DNA from: Lishizhenia tianjinensis
Lineage (GTDB): Bacteria; Bacteroidota; Bacteroidia; Flavobacteriales_D; Crocinitomicaceae
Length of the DNA: 64,000 nucleotides
Direction of reading: 5' to 3'
Assembly (NCBI GenBank): GCA_943330745.2
Contig: CALQIX020000015.1
Location: 21,561-85,560, forward strand
In this document: piece after piece, positions 7,116-16,311 of the stretch
Layout: the number at the start of each line of letters is the position of its first letter
Position numbering within the stretch: the first letter of the stretch is position 1
The notes under the pieces: generated by a model
What the model saw: only the letters and a program-made list of their open reading frames with translations
The model's database searches: none
Told to the model about the DNA's origin: nothing
Translations under genes and position numbers: made by a program

Positions 7116-9905
7116 TTAATTGACTTTTATGAATTTAATTTTACTTAATCCAATTTCGGATTGAATGGATATGTAGTATATTCCTGGTTTTAACGATTCG
7201 ACATTTAATGTAGGGTTAGCAGAAACATCGAAATTTTTTATCCATTTCCCCTCACTACTATACATATCGATGGAAATTAATTTTAAGGGCGAACCAATTG
7301 TCAAATTCGATAGGGTCGGGTTTGGATAAAGCGTGAAAAGTTGATTTTGCTCAGTCACACCCCCTGCATTCAAAACGGTTATATAGGATGTATCTGTAGA
7401 AAAACAACCATTGCTATTTTGCACAGAATAAACAATTGCATGTGTTCCTTCTCCTGCTAATCCTGGGTGAAACGTTGTTCCAATAATTCCTTCTCCTGAG
7501 TAAGTCCCGCCATTTGGAATTCCCGGGGTTACATTAAAAGCCTGACCATTACTTGTGATTTCATTTATTGTTTCTATGTAGCTTACTGGTATTAAGGTAT
7601 AAAAATCCAAAAATGTAGAATCAATGTTTGAACAGTTATTCAAATCTGTTCCTGTGAGGTAATAAAAACCTGTATTTTGCGGAATAAAACTTGTGTTGTT
7701 CTGAATATTATTTGACCAAGTATAATTGCTTGCTGTACCATTTCCAATTAAAATGAACGGTTCATTTGGACATAAAATGTGGTTAGGTCCTGCGTCCACA
7801 TATGGTAACTGAAACAACTGAATGTTTTTTATGGCTGATCTTGTTCTACATCCTTGAGCATCCTCTAAATAAACTGAGAAATTACCGCTATTTGAGATCG
7901 TAATTGAATTAGTTGTTGAACCATTTGACCATAAAATAGTACTTGGAGACATGTCAGTGTTAAAGGTTAAATTAATACTTCCTCCAACACAAATCCCAGC
8001 AGGGCCTTGCACAGTAGCAGGTTGATGTTTTAACAAAATTAATTCTTGCGTATTTAATTTACCATAACCATAACTGTAGTTTGGCGTAATTCCTGTTTGA
8101 AAATCGGCATTGGATGCTAATTGTAGATCTGATTTAAAATCTTGATAGGAGAGACCTTTGCATTTTTGAAGGTACAAAGCCGCCGATCCAGCAACAACTG
8201 GAGATGACATGGATGTTCCGCCGTTTTTTATGTGAAAACCACCCACTTCAATTACTGAATTATTTGCTGAATTAGATAAATACCACATGGGTCCAGAACC
8301 AAATGAAAAATCACCACTCGCAGAAACATCTGGTTTCATGATACCAAGACGATTGGGTCCTTTACTGCTTGAAGGAGCTAATTGTCCAGCAGGAGTTGAA
8401 TTAGTAAATTGTGTTACATTGTTTTTATCGATGTATGAATTTCTATTGGTAATGTTTCCAACTGAAATAACTTTTTCTGAACAATTCCAAGACGATACGA
8501 TTGTTTGTAGCGAGTCTGGCATGTGGTAATTAACAATTTCCGGTAAGATCGAATCAACAGGTATGTTGGTTTCAAAATCACTTAGTTGCTGCCATGCGCC
8601 TCCCCAAATATCATATTTACCAGTTCCAACGGTTTCAAATCGGTATAAATAATTCAATGAATCGATTTTTGTGAACAGCGTTTGCATGTGGAAATTTGGT
8701 CCTACAAATTCTCTATAGGTTTCAATGCACGCAATTCTGTTTCCTTGAGCGTTAAAAATCGTGTCATATATCGGAAGTTGATTCATGTTCGCTGTTAAAT
8801 CATGAAACGTGGTTCTGCCTCTCAATCCGTAGGTTGGAGCGGGTAAATCAGCGCCATAAGCAAAGGAGAAATTCGTTTGTGAAGTATCGGTCCATAAATC
8901 AAACAAGATTTTATTCGTTCCAATATATGTGTTCCCTGGATTGTTTTTGCACCACACAAAGGATGTGTCTTGATCAACAATTCCTGTTACGTGATACTTA
9001 CCTTTGTTTCCAGAGTTTCCCGCTGCACAAACAACAATTCTACCCGATGCTGCATTTAAAAGTGAATCAATGTATTCTGCAGCTGGATCTCTCCCATCAT
9101 GGCTTCCTAAATAGGTGCCAAGAGATAAATTTATGACTGCAGGTTTGCCTAATGAATCTGCCACTTTGAAAATATAATCGCACGCATCTGCAATGGTTAG
9201 TGTCCAATTCGGAAGATTGAAATTTGTCTCAACCACAACAATATCTGCCTCTGGTGCCGCTCCTTTATTTTTAGAATTCGCTCTTGCATTTCCTACTGCT
9301 ATTCCTGATACTGAGGTTCCATGTGCCGAAACGGTTTCTAGACTTGTGCATGTCCCGTTGTTTATTGCTGTGCTATCCCACAATGTCCCATATCCATATG
9401 GTTGCGGTGGTGAAACTGCATCCATAGTATGGTCCCAGTATCGAAGCACTCTTGTTTTTCCGTTCGAAAATTTAAAATCTGGATGATTAAAATCTATTCC
9501 CTGATCAACAATTCCAACAATTACTCCTTTTCCTGTATAGGATGTATCTAGACCAACTCCTTGATGCACCAAATTAATTTTATGTCTAACTATTGCAGAA
9601 TCTGCAAGAATACTTGGTGGAGCAAATTCGAAATAAAAGTCGGAAAGCGCATCTTTTTTTAATTGATCATCAAGCCATTGAGCACTTGAATTAAAGAAAA
9701 TCCAGTTTGCGGTTCTGTGTTTAATCGTTCTATTTTCTTTCGAAAGAAAAGATAAGTTTTCCGCTGTGTTTTTTATGCATACAGGAAAGATTGCCGTTGG
9801 CTTATTTTCAAGTTGTTTTTGAAAAAAAACTGATTTTTGACCGAAAGCAGAAAAAAATAAACAAATTGAAAATAAAAATGAAATGCCAATTTTTAGGATA
9901 AACAT
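7116..9905 (-). CDS. Secreted subtilisin-like serine protease (S8) with T9SS type A sorting domain
   Basis: A 929-residue exported peptidase. A signal peptide (to about residue 22) precedes an N-terminal region and then the S8 catalytic domain: Asp134 in VIVGIVDQGIDFNHPDF, His195 in SAHGTSVSGIA, oxyanion Asn in AAGNSGN, and Ser565 in GTSMSSPVVAGSAA. About 160 residues separate the AAGNSGN region from WNCSEKVISVGN, a likely inserted domain within the protease. Two Ig/PKD-like segments follow (GICVGGSINLTF; VDAGPNHILCPNEPF). The end (LYPNPTLSNLTI ... GIYYISI ... KIKFIKVN) is a T9SS type A C-terminal signal, so it should cross the outer membrane through the gliding-linked secretion system. Confidence 0.93.
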   Translation of the reverse strand: MFILKIGISFLFSICLFFSAFGQKSVFFQKQLENKPTAIFPVCIKNTAENLSFLSKENRTIKHRTANWIFFNSSAQWLDDQLKKDALSDFYFEFAPPSILADSAIVRHKINLVHQGVGLDTSYTGKGVIVGIVDQGIDFNHPDFKFSNGKTRVLRYWDHTMDAVSPPQPYGYGTLWDSTAINNGTCTSLETVSAHGTSVSGIAVGNARANSKNKGAAPEADIVVVETNFNLPNWTLTIADACDYIFKVADSLGKPAVINLSLGTYLGSHDGRDPAAEYIDSLLNAASGRIVVCAAGNSGNKGKYHVTGIVDQDTSFVWCKNNPGNTYIGTNKILFDLWTDTSQTNFSFAYGADLPAPTYGLRGRTTFHDLTANMNQLPIYDTIFNAQGNRIACIETYREFVGPNFHMQTLFTKIDSLNYLYRFETVGTGKYDIWGGAWQQLSDFETNIPVDSILPEIVNYHMPDSLQTIVSSWNCSEKVISVGNITNRNSYIDKNNVTQFTNSTPAGQLAPSSSKGPNRLGIMKPDVSASGDFSFGSGPMWYLSNSANNSVIEVGGFHIKNGGTSMSSPVVAGSAALYLQKCKGLSYQDFKSDLQLASNADFQTGITPNYSYGYGKLNTQELILLKHQPATVQGPAGICVGGSINLTFNTDMSPSTILWSNGSTTNSITISNSGNFSVYLEDAQGCRTRSAIKNIQLFQLPYVDAGPNHILCPNEPFILIGNGTASNYTWSNNIQNNTSFIPQNTGFYYLTGTDLNNCSNIDSTFLDFYTLIPVSYIETINEITSNGQAFNVTPGIPNGGTYSGEGIIGTTFHPGLAGEGTHAIVYSVQNSNGCFSTDTSYITVLNAGGVTEQNQLFTLYPNPTLSNLTIGSPLKLISIDMYSSEGKWIKNFDVSANPTLNVESLKPGIYYISIQSEIGLSKIKFIKVN

Positions 9906-9968
9906 ATCGTATAAATTAAATACTGAACTAAAAGTAATTCAATTTACGTGATGTTCCAAGATAAACAG

Positions 9969-11543
9969 TTAATTTTTACCCTTTATTCCCTTAATTGATG
10001 GAGTTGAAATAGGTTGCGGAGTATTTACTCTTGGAGCCGGCGGGTTTTTTGGCGCTGAATATGATGGCGTGTTGTTCGATCGACTAGGCTCCGAATAAGA
10101 AGGGCTTGATTGTGGTCTTTCACGCACTGGCTCAATGATTCGATTCGATCGTTCAGGTTTTTCTATTGGCTCGTTGATTATTTCTTTCGGCATTTCTTTT
10201 TCGCCAATTCCTTTGCCTGTGCTATTGGTATTTGGGCCTTGTTGAATGGGTAAAGCATTTCCCGTTGGCGTCTTTCCTTCAGCAAATTCATGCTGATTGG
10301 TATTTAACGCAGGGCGCAAAATAGGTTTAAAACTAACCCCTTGTGTGAAATCGGGATTAGTAGGCACTGGATTAGGGGTAATGTTAAGGAATCCTTGATC
10401 GTAGATACATCCGCGCATATCCGAAGCTAAAATACCGCGGTCTTCGCAATTTCTTCTTGCAGTTGATAGTTGATTTGGTGTTAAGTCGTCAATCGTATAA
10501 TGCACCCTTGGGAAACTTCTATCGGTAAAACTCAATGTGCTTTGTCCCATCGAATAATCAAATAATGTGGTATTTTGATTCACTCTCCATTCCTCAGCGA
10601 AATTACCCGCTAAAAAGGCTAGATATTCTTTCTCTGCATATTGATTAACTGAAGAATTCCCGAAAACATTTGAATAAACTAAATGATTTGATCGGTTAAC
10701 ATTACTATTGAAATCATCATCCGGATTGTTGTTTGCGTTACCTAGTAGTCCTGAGAAACTATTTCGATCACAATCAAATATTTGAACGGTAACGTTTAAA
10801 AATGTCATATTCCCTGATTGTCTCATTTCTACATTCACAACCTCGCCAGTTGGATAGGTAACTACATAGTTTCTTCCAGTTAATCGAATGTTTCCGCCAT
10901 GAGGTAAATAAAATGTTCTACCACTCAGTTGAATCGTAGATCCATTTAGACGCAAGGGAGAAGGGTCAAAGTCTGGTTTATTTTCTGCGTAAATCGCTAC
11001 TCTATCTCCCGCCACATTCATAGCAACAGCTGTGTTCAGTGAAAAATTATCGCTTTGGGGTTGCTGCCGGCATTGAATTTCAAAATTATTTTTAGTGGAT
11101 TTAACAAGTACAAATTCTCCAACTGTTTGAAACGAATAATTGGCCCTGTCAAATGAAGTTAAATGAGGGTCTCCGTAGGTTCTGCCTGAAATATAGGAGC
11201 ATCCAACCCTCCCAACGATTGCATTCATTGCATTCCATCGATTGGCTTCAGATGGATTGGAATTCGCATTGGTTTGTATCGTGTCAACAATTCGAGAGCG
11301 CAAATCCGTAGGCATTAATTTTGCTATTTCAAATGGGGTGAAATCTTCTGGGAAAGCTCTGTCTTCAACAGGTTTATTCTCGGAAAGATTAACTAAACTT
11401 GTCGCTAACCAATGACCTCTAACAGGATCCCAATCTGTTAATTCTTTCTGAATTGAAGCAAACCGATTATCAAATGAGCGTTGTGCAAATATAATTGGAG
11501 TAAAACAAAGCGTTAATAACGCAACGGATAAAAAATGTTTCAT
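9969..11543 (-). CDS. Secreted protein with von Willebrand factor type D domain
   Basis: 524 residues with a signal peptide (MKHFLSVALLTLCFTPIIFAQ). A vWFD domain spans about residues 115-300, shown by GRTYGDPHLTSFDRANYSFQ (typical GDPH-TFDG start), GEFVLVKS, and FSGLLGNANNNPDDDF (typical GLCGN-type end, but Leu replaces the usual Cys). Roughly residues 380-524 are low complexity, rich in Pro, Ser, Asn and Thr, and probably disordered. No T9SS tail is apparent. vWFD domains mediate adhesion and multimerisation in animals and occur sporadically in bacterial surface proteins. It is transcribed from its own region, 63 bp upstream of the subtilase. Confidence 0.82.
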   Translation of the reverse strand: MKHFLSVALLTLCFTPIIFAQRSFDNRFASIQKELTDWDPVRGHWLATSLVNLSENKPVEDRAFPEDFTPFEIAKLMPTDLRSRIVDTIQTNANSNPSEANRWNAMNAIVGRVGCSYISGRTYGDPHLTSFDRANYSFQTVGEFVLVKSTKNNFEIQCRQQPQSDNFSLNTAVAMNVAGDRVAIYAENKPDFDPSPLRLNGSTIQLSGRTFYLPHGGNIRLTGRNYVVTYPTGEVVNVEMRQSGNMTFLNVTVQIFDCDRNSFSGLLGNANNNPDDDFNSNVNRSNHLVYSNVFGNSSVNQYAEKEYLAFLAGNFAEEWRVNQNTTLFDYSMGQSTLSFTDRSFPRVHYTIDDLTPNQLSTARRNCEDRGILASDMRGCIYDQGFLNITPNPVPTNPDFTQGVSFKPILRPALNTNQHEFAEGKTPTGNALPIQQGPNTNSTGKGIGEKEMPKEIINEPIEKPERSNRIIEPVRERPQSSPSYSEPSRSNNTPSYSAPKNPPAPRVNTPQPISTPSIKGIKGKN

Positions 11544-11617
11544 TTTGAATTTTTCAAATAAATAACAAATAACATGCCGATAACAAAGTAAGTGAATTTA
11601 GACGAAAAAATAGGATA

Positions 11618-12397
11618 TTACTTGTTAAATAAATCTTTTTCATTCACACCTATTCCAAAAAGTGCAAAATCATATTTTACTGGGTCATTTGAATCAAATT
11701 TCCTCAGTTGAATCATTAATTCTTCAAGTGCTTTCCAGTCATCTTGTTTTCTCTCCAATAAACCGAGTATTCGGGCATTTCTACTGGTATGTACATCCAG
11801 TGGTAAAAGTAATTCAGAGGTTGAAATACTTTTCCAAATACCTAAATCAACTCCTTTGTTACTTGGCCTCACCATCCAACGTAAAAACATGTTTAGTCTT
11901 TTGCACGCAGAATTTTGAAGTGGGTTTGAAATGTGTTTTTCGCTTCTTCTTTCGTGATTAGTTGCTAAAAATTGTTCGCGAAATGAAACTATCCTTCCTT
12001 TTATTCCTGGTATATCAGCGTGTTGATGAAAACAATTCTCTAAGCCCGATTTAATCGTATATATATGATGCAGGGCGCGCAAGAAAAAATCTAAATCTGT
12101 TTCATTAAATGTTCTGTGAACGAAATGAGGTATTTGGTTGCTCGATTGGTAATTCAGTACAAATTCATGGGGCGAATCGTGCATAATTTCAATTAATTTC
12201 TCCCCATTACTAATAATACTCTTTCTATTTCCCCAGGCTATCATAGCAATTAAAAATCCGATAATTTCTTGGTCTTCTTTTTTTGAAAATCGATGGGTAA
12301 ATTGAATGGGGTCATTCTCTAGAAAATGTATATTCTCGTAATGATCTGCTTTAAAATCAAGAAATTCTTTTAGTTCTCGTAAATTCATCGAAGACAT
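11618..12397 (-). CDS. TIGR02757-family protein (DUF2400), unknown function
   Basis: About 260 residues, matching the conserved Bacteroidota TIGR02757/DUF2400 family: LKEFLDFKADHYEN, then DPIQFTHRFSKKEDQEIIGFL, AWGNRKSIISNGEKL, RMFLRWMVR-like (RLNMFLRWMVRPSNKGVDLG) and PLDVHTSRNARILGLL. The last segments resemble HhH-GPD-type DNA-repair folds, so a nucleic-acid role is possible but unproven. The ATG at 12397 is preferred; a TTG at 12412 overlapping the lolD stop codon is an alternative. It is last in the ribBA-lolD-TIGR02757 transcript. Confidence 0.85.
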   Translation of the reverse strand: MSSMNLRELKEFLDFKADHYENIHFLENDPIQFTHRFSKKEDQEIIGFLIAMIAWGNRKSIISNGEKLIEIMHDSPHEFVLNYQSSNQIPHFVHRTFNETDLDFFLRALHHIYTIKSGLENCFHQHADIPGIKGRIVSFREQFLATNHERRSEKHISNPLQNSACKRLNMFLRWMVRPSNKGVDLGIWKSISTSELLLPLDVHTSRNARILGLLERKQDDWKALEELMIQLRKFDSNDPVKYDFALFGIGVNEKDLFNK

Positions 12398-12408
12398 CAA
12401 TTTGTTGC

Positions 12409-13059
12409 TCAAGCCAACATACCATCCATTATTGTTATCTTTCGATCGGCCATATCCGCAAGTGTTTCGTTGTGGGTCACAATTACAAAAGTTTGTTTTA
12501 ATTCGTCCCTTAGAAAGAAAAAAAGTTCATGTAATTCCTTGGCATTTTTACTATCCAGATTTCCAGATGGTTCATCTGCGAAAATTATTTTTGGATGATT
12601 AATCAATGCCCTACAAACTGCAATACGTTGTTGTTCTCCACCTGAAAGCTCATTGGGTTTGTGGGTGGCTCTATCTTCAAGCCCCAGCATATTCAGTAAT
12701 CGGACACCTTCTTTTTTTGATTCCTCCATAGAAACACCCTTAATAAGTGAGGGTAAAATAACATTTTCTAAGGCTGAAAATTCTGGAAGTAATTGGTGAA
12801 ACTGAAAAATAAAACCCAATGATTGGTTTCGGAATGCAGCCAGTTTGTTTTGTGTCAAATGGAAGGGATTAACATTATCAATTAAAACGTTTCCTGCATC
12901 AGGCGTGTCAAGTGTTCCCAATATTTGAAGTAAGGTAGTTTTGCCGGCACCCGATGAACCAACAATAGAAACAACTTCTTGTTGATTGATTTCCAAATCA
13001 ATTCCTTTCAAAATTGATAGGTCACCATACGATTTTATCAGTCCACTTGCTTTAAGCAT
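12409..13059 (-). CDS. lolD: ABC transporter ATPase, LolD/MacB type
   Basis: 216-residue ATPase with Walker [10 protein letters not shown] (residues 34-42), Q-loop region [16 protein letters not shown], signature LSGGEQQR (138-145), Walker [13 protein letters not shown] (158-169) and switch His in VTHNE. The sequence [10 protein letters not shown] is typical of LolD, which powers lipoprotein release from the inner membrane with LolC/E permeases. No permease is adjacent, but a LolE-like permease lies at 20.3 kb. It overlaps the ribBA 3' end by 8 bp. Other MacB/FtsE-like ATPases remain possible. Confidence 0.88.
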   Translation of the reverse strand: MLKASGLIKSYGDLSILKGIDLEINQQEVVSIVGSSGAGKTTLLQILGTLDTPDAGNVLIDNVNPFHLTQNKLAAFRNQSLGFIFQFHQLLPEFSALENVILPSLIKGVSMEESKKEGVRLLNMLGLEDRATHKPNELSGGEQQRIAVCRALINHPKIIFADEPSGNLDSKNAKELHELFFFLRDELKQTFVIVTHNETLADMADRKITIMDGMLA

Positions 13060-14287
13060 CTTTTGATTTATCCATTTTTAGTAAATGTCCCATTTTGTCA
13101 CGTTTTGTGAGTAAATAGTTTTCGTTGTGCACGTTACTTTCAATCTCAATTGGAACATTTTCAATAATTTCAAGGCCATATCCAATTAACCCGGATCTTT
13201 TTTTCGGATTGTTGGACAATAGCCGCATTTTCGACACCCCCAAATCTCTCAATATTTGAGCACCAATTCCATAATCACGCTCATCAGCTTTAAATCCAAG
13301 TTGAATATTTGCCTCCATTGTGTCCAATCCTTCTTCTTGCAGTTTATATGCTTTGAGTTTATTCATTAGGCCAATCCCTCTTCCTTCTTGGTTCATATAT
13401 AGAATTACACCCTTTCCTTCTTTTTCAATTAATTCCATTGCTTTGTGAAGTTGAGGTCCGCAATCGCATCGGCATGAGCCAAAAATATCCCCAGTTATAC
13501 AAGAAGAATGTACTCGAACCAAAACAGCATCGTCTTTGGACCAAGAACCTTTAACAAGTGCTAAGTTATCTTGATCTGTGTTCCTCTCTTTGTATGCATA
13601 CAATTGAAAGTCACCAATTTCAGTGGGTAAATGAACATCAACTATCCGGTCAATTAATGATTCGTGTTTTATGCGGTAATCAATTAAATCGGCAATTGAA
13701 ACTATTTTAAGGTCAAATTTCAGCGCAATTTCAATCAATTGAGGCAAGCGAGCCATTGTGCCATCCTCGTTTAATATTTCAACAATTACACCAGCCGGCT
13801 CAAATCCAGCCAATCTGGCTAAATCAACCGCAGCTTCTGTATGTCCTGCTCTTCTCAATACTCCACCATCTTTGGCCCGCAAAGGAAAAATATGACCTGG
13901 CCTACCGAGGTCCTCTGGTTGTGTGTCATCGTTTATTAATGCTAATATCGTTTTTGATCGATCGCTTGTTGAAATACCTGTTGTGCAACCATGACCATTT
14001 AAATCAACTGAAATCGTGAATGGGGTTTCATACGTGGCAGAATTTTGCTGCACCATCAAATCTAAGTCTAATTCTTTACACCTTTCTTGAGTGAGTGGTG
14101 CACAGATTAAACCTCTCCCATGTGTAGCCATGAAATTTACAACTTCGGGTGTTGCATTCCTTGCTGCTGTTAGAAAATCGCCTTCGTTCTCTCTATCTTC
14201 ATCATCAACAACGATGATCACTTTTCCTGCTTGAATTTCAGCTATCGCCTCTTCAATAGAATTTAAAATAAAATCTTGCATAATCAT
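13052..14287 (-). CDS. ribBA: Bifunctional 3,4-dihydroxy-2-butanone-4-phosphate synthase / GTP cyclohydrolase II
   Basis: 411-residue fusion supplying both branches of riboflavin synthesis. The N-terminal RibB domain (about 1-205) has the acidic [10 protein letters not shown] loop (28-37), [12 protein letters not shown], and the [11 protein letters not shown] and [16 protein letters not shown] signatures. The C-terminal RibA domain (206-411) has the zinc cysteines Cys263, Cys274 and Cys276 ([11 protein letters not shown]...CDCG) and the catalytic NQEGRGIGL segment, so both halves look active. The start is ATG 14287 or 14281; a -7 box ends only 2 bp upstream of the first. It leads an operon with lolD and the TIGR02757 gene. 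Confidence 0.97.
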   Translation of the reverse strand: MIMQDFILNSIEEAIAEIQAGKVIIVVDDEDRENEGDFLTAARNATPEVVNFMATHGRGLICAPLTQERCKELDLDLMVQQNSATYETPFTISVDLNGHGCTTGISTSDRSKTILALINDDTQPEDLGRPGHIFPLRAKDGGVLRRAGHTEAAVDLARLAGFEPAGVIVEILNEDGTMARLPQLIEIALKFDLKIVSIADLIDYRIKHESLIDRIVDVHLPTEIGDFQLYAYKERNTDQDNLALVKGSWSKDDAVLVRVHSSCITGDIFGSCRCDCGPQLHKAMELIEKEGKGVILYMNQEGRGIGLMNKLKAYKLQEEGLDTMEANIQLGFKADERDYGIGAQILRDLGVSKMRLLSNNPKKRSGLIGYGLEIIENVPIEIESNVHNENYLLTKRDKMGHLLKMDKSKDA

Positions 14288-14289
14288 TA

Positions 14290-14297
14290 CAAAGATA
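14290..14297 (-). promoter_or_regulatory. -7 promoter box of ribBA
   Basis: On the minus strand the box reads TATCTTTG, a match to TAnnTTTG, ending 2 nt before the first ribBA ATG and 8 nt before the second. The predicted transcription start falls at or inside the start codons, implying a leaderless or nearly leaderless mRNA and no room for an FMN riboswitch. No convincing -33 element is visible. Confidence 0.5.
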
Positions 14298-14416
14298 CAA
14301 CATAATATGGCTCGTATTGTTGTATTTCATTGATAGACACCTAAAATTTTCCGAGGCAATTTGATGTATTGCTTTCAGTTTAAAATTCCTTTTATACTTT
14401 TACCAAAATGATACAA

Positions 14417-15511
14417 ATGACAATAGCTCAAATTATTGATTATCTGGAACAACTCGTTCCATTAACAATTCAAGAATCTTATGATAATTGCGGATTGTTA
14501 GTGGGTGATAAAAACGAGGTGGTGTCAAATGTGCTGATTTCTTTGGATTGTACTGAGGAAATTATTGAAGAAGCGATTGAGAAAAAGTGTCAGCTAATTA
14601 TTTCTCATCATCCTTTAATTTTTAACGGAATTAAAAAAATTACGGGTGGCAACTATGTTGAGCGCTCACTAGTAAAATGTATTCAAAATAACATCGCAAT
14701 TTATGCTTTGCATACCAATTTAGATAATTATCGTTTTGGAGTAAATTTTGAAATTAGCAATCGCTTAAATTTGAATAATACTCGGGTTCTTCTACCGAAA
14801 AATCAGTCTCTCATGAAATTAGTTACCTATGTTCCTGAAAGTCATGTTGAAGAAGTGACGCGTGCTCTTTTTGAATCAGGTGCAGGTAGAATTGGGGATT
14901 ATGCTGAATGCCATTTTCGAACGGAAGGCAGAGGCACCTATTTGCCCTTGGAAAATGCAAATCCATTTGAAGGTAGCAGAGGTACTCGGAGTAATGTTAA
15001 AGAATTAAAAATAGAGTTTTTAGTTGAAAGTAGCCGGGTTAATCCTATTGTTCAACAGTTAATTTCTGTTCATCCTTATGAAGAAGTAGCTTATGATCTT
15101 GTCGCCCTTCAAAATAAAAATGCATTTGAGGGCGCTGGAATGATCGGAGAATTGGCAGATCCATTGAATAGTGAAGAATTTTTAAGGAAGGTAAAAGATA
15201 CGTTTGATTGCGGATGTATAAAACATACGGCCTTACTGAATAAACCGATTCGAAAAGTAGCCGTTTGTGGTGGTTCAGGTAGTTTTTTATTGCAACATGC
15301 GATAGCGCAACAAGCAGATGTTTTCATTACCTCAGATATGAAATATCATGAGTTTTTTGATGCAGATAAGCGAATATTAGTCTTGGATATTGGACATTAT
15401 GAAAGCGAACAATTTACAAAACATTTAATTGCTGATATTCTTAAGAAAAATTTTAGTAACTTTGCAATCCATTTAACGGAACGAAATACGAATCCAATAA
15501 ATTACTGGTAA
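14417..15511 (+). CDS. Nif3-like dinuclear metal-center hexameric protein
   Basis: About 364 residues of the Nif3/YbgI (GTP cyclohydrolase I type 2-like) family. Metal-binding signatures are the SHHPLIFNGIKKI segment and HTNLDN near the N-terminus, and the C-terminal TSDMKYHEFFDA plus DIGHYESEQ. The central insertion (about residues 125-240; VHPYEEVAYDLV) matches the longer YqfO-type architecture. The molecular function is unknown; proposed roles are metal binding and hydrolysis. An ATG three codons upstream (14408) is equally possible. The next gene begins 3 bp after its stop, a frequent pairing. Confidence 0.92.
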   Translation: MTIAQIIDYLEQLVPLTIQESYDNCGLLVGDKNEVVSNVLISLDCTEEIIEEAIEKKCQLIISHHPLIFNGIKKITGGNYVERSLVKCIQNNIAIYALHTNLDNYRFGVNFEISNRLNLNNTRVLLPKNQSLMKLVTYVPESHVEEVTRALFESGAGRIGDYAECHFRTEGRGTYLPLENANPFEGSRGTRSNVKELKIEFLVESSRVNPIVQQLISVHPYEEVAYDLVALQNKNAFEGAGMIGELADPLNSEEFLRKVKDTFDCGCIKHTALLNKPIRKVAVCGGSGSFLLQHAIAQQADVFITSDMKYHEFFDADKRILVLDIGHYESEQFTKHLIADILKKNFSNFAIHLTERNTNPINYW

Positions 15512-15514
15512 TAC

Positions 15515-16258
15515 ATGGCAGCAAAAGCAGCAAAAAAAGAAATAGGCGTAGCAGAAAAATTAGACGCTTTATTTGAACTACAAAAAATCGATTCAGACAT
15601 CGATAAAATCCGTACGATTAGAGGTGAACTACCCTTAGAAGTTCAAGATTTGGAGGATGAAGTAGCAGGTCTACAAACTCGTATTTCAAATTTTGAATCA
15701 GAGTTGAAGGCGTTGGAAACTGAAATCTCTGATCGCAAAAACGCTTCAAAAGAGTCAGAAAGTGCTATTTCAAAATATAAAGAACAACAAAATAACGTTA
15801 GAAATAATCGTGAATATGATTCTTTGTCTAAAGAAATAGAGTTTCAAGAATTAGAAATAAAATTACACGAAAAGAAGAGTAAAGAAGCGAAATTCAAAGT
15901 TGATTCGAAACAAGAAGTTTTTGAAAACGCAAAAATACAATTGGAATTTCGTACCAATGATCTTGCAACCAAAAAAGCGGAGTTAGATGCGATTATAGCT
16001 GAAACGCAAGTAGACGAAGATCGTTTACTGAAGTCTTCTGAAAATGCAAAGAAAAATATCGAAGAAAGATTATTGTTTGCTTATGATAGATTGAGAACAA
16101 ATGCTAAAAATGGTTTGGCAGTGGTTCCAGTAGACAGGGATTCATGTGGCGGATGTTTCAATAAAATTCCTGCTCAACGCCAACTTGATATTGAAATGAA
16201 AAAGAAAATTATTGTTTGTGAACACTGCGGTCGAATCCTTTTCCCGAAGATAGCATAG
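15515..16258 (+). CDS. Zinc-ribbon coiled-coil protein (C4-type, DUF164/CdsZ-like)
   Basis: 247 residues: a long antiparallel coiled coil (about 30-190, rich in E/K/L heptads, including ELPLEVQDLEDEVAGLQ) followed by a C4 zinc ribbon, CGGCFNKIPAQ ... CEHCGRILF, near the C-terminus. This is the zf-RING_7 family found downstream of Nif3-like genes. A homologue has been reported to rescue stalled ribosomes in Campylobacter, but function here is inferred only from architecture. Start ATG is 3 bp after the Nif3-like stop. A hairpin terminator follows immediately. Confidence 0.9.
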   Translation: MAAKAAKKEIGVAEKLDALFELQKIDSDIDKIRTIRGELPLEVQDLEDEVAGLQTRISNFESELKALETEISDRKNASKESESAISKYKEQQNNVRNNREYDSLSKEIEFQELEIKLHEKKSKEAKFKVDSKQEVFENAKIQLEFRTNDLATKKAELDAIIAETQVDEDRLLKSSENAKKNIEERLLFAYDRLRTNAKNGLAVVPVDRDSCGGCFNKIPAQRQLDIEMKKKIIVCEHCGRILFPKIA

Positions 16259-16270
16259 AAATAAAATATT

Positions 16271-16298
16271 AAAACCGTCGTAAGACGGTTTTTTTTTG
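16271..16298 (+). terminator. Rho-independent terminator
   Basis: CCGTC (16275-16279), loop gtaa, GACGG (16284-16288), extended by four A:T pairs and followed by an unbroken T run. It sits 16 bp downstream of the zinc-ribbon gene and closes the Nif3-like/zinc-ribbon operon. Confidence 0.88.
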
Positions 16299-16311
16299 AA
16301 TATATGGACCT

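Noticed and set aside
8834..9486. Plus-strand open frames opposite the subtilase gene
   Set aside because: They lie antisense to a well-supported protease with intact catalytic motifs, and their products have no recognisable domain.
14288..14416. Possible FMN riboswitch upstream of ribBA
   Set aside because: The -7 box lies directly before the ribBA start, leaving no leader, and no conserved riboswitch helices are visible.
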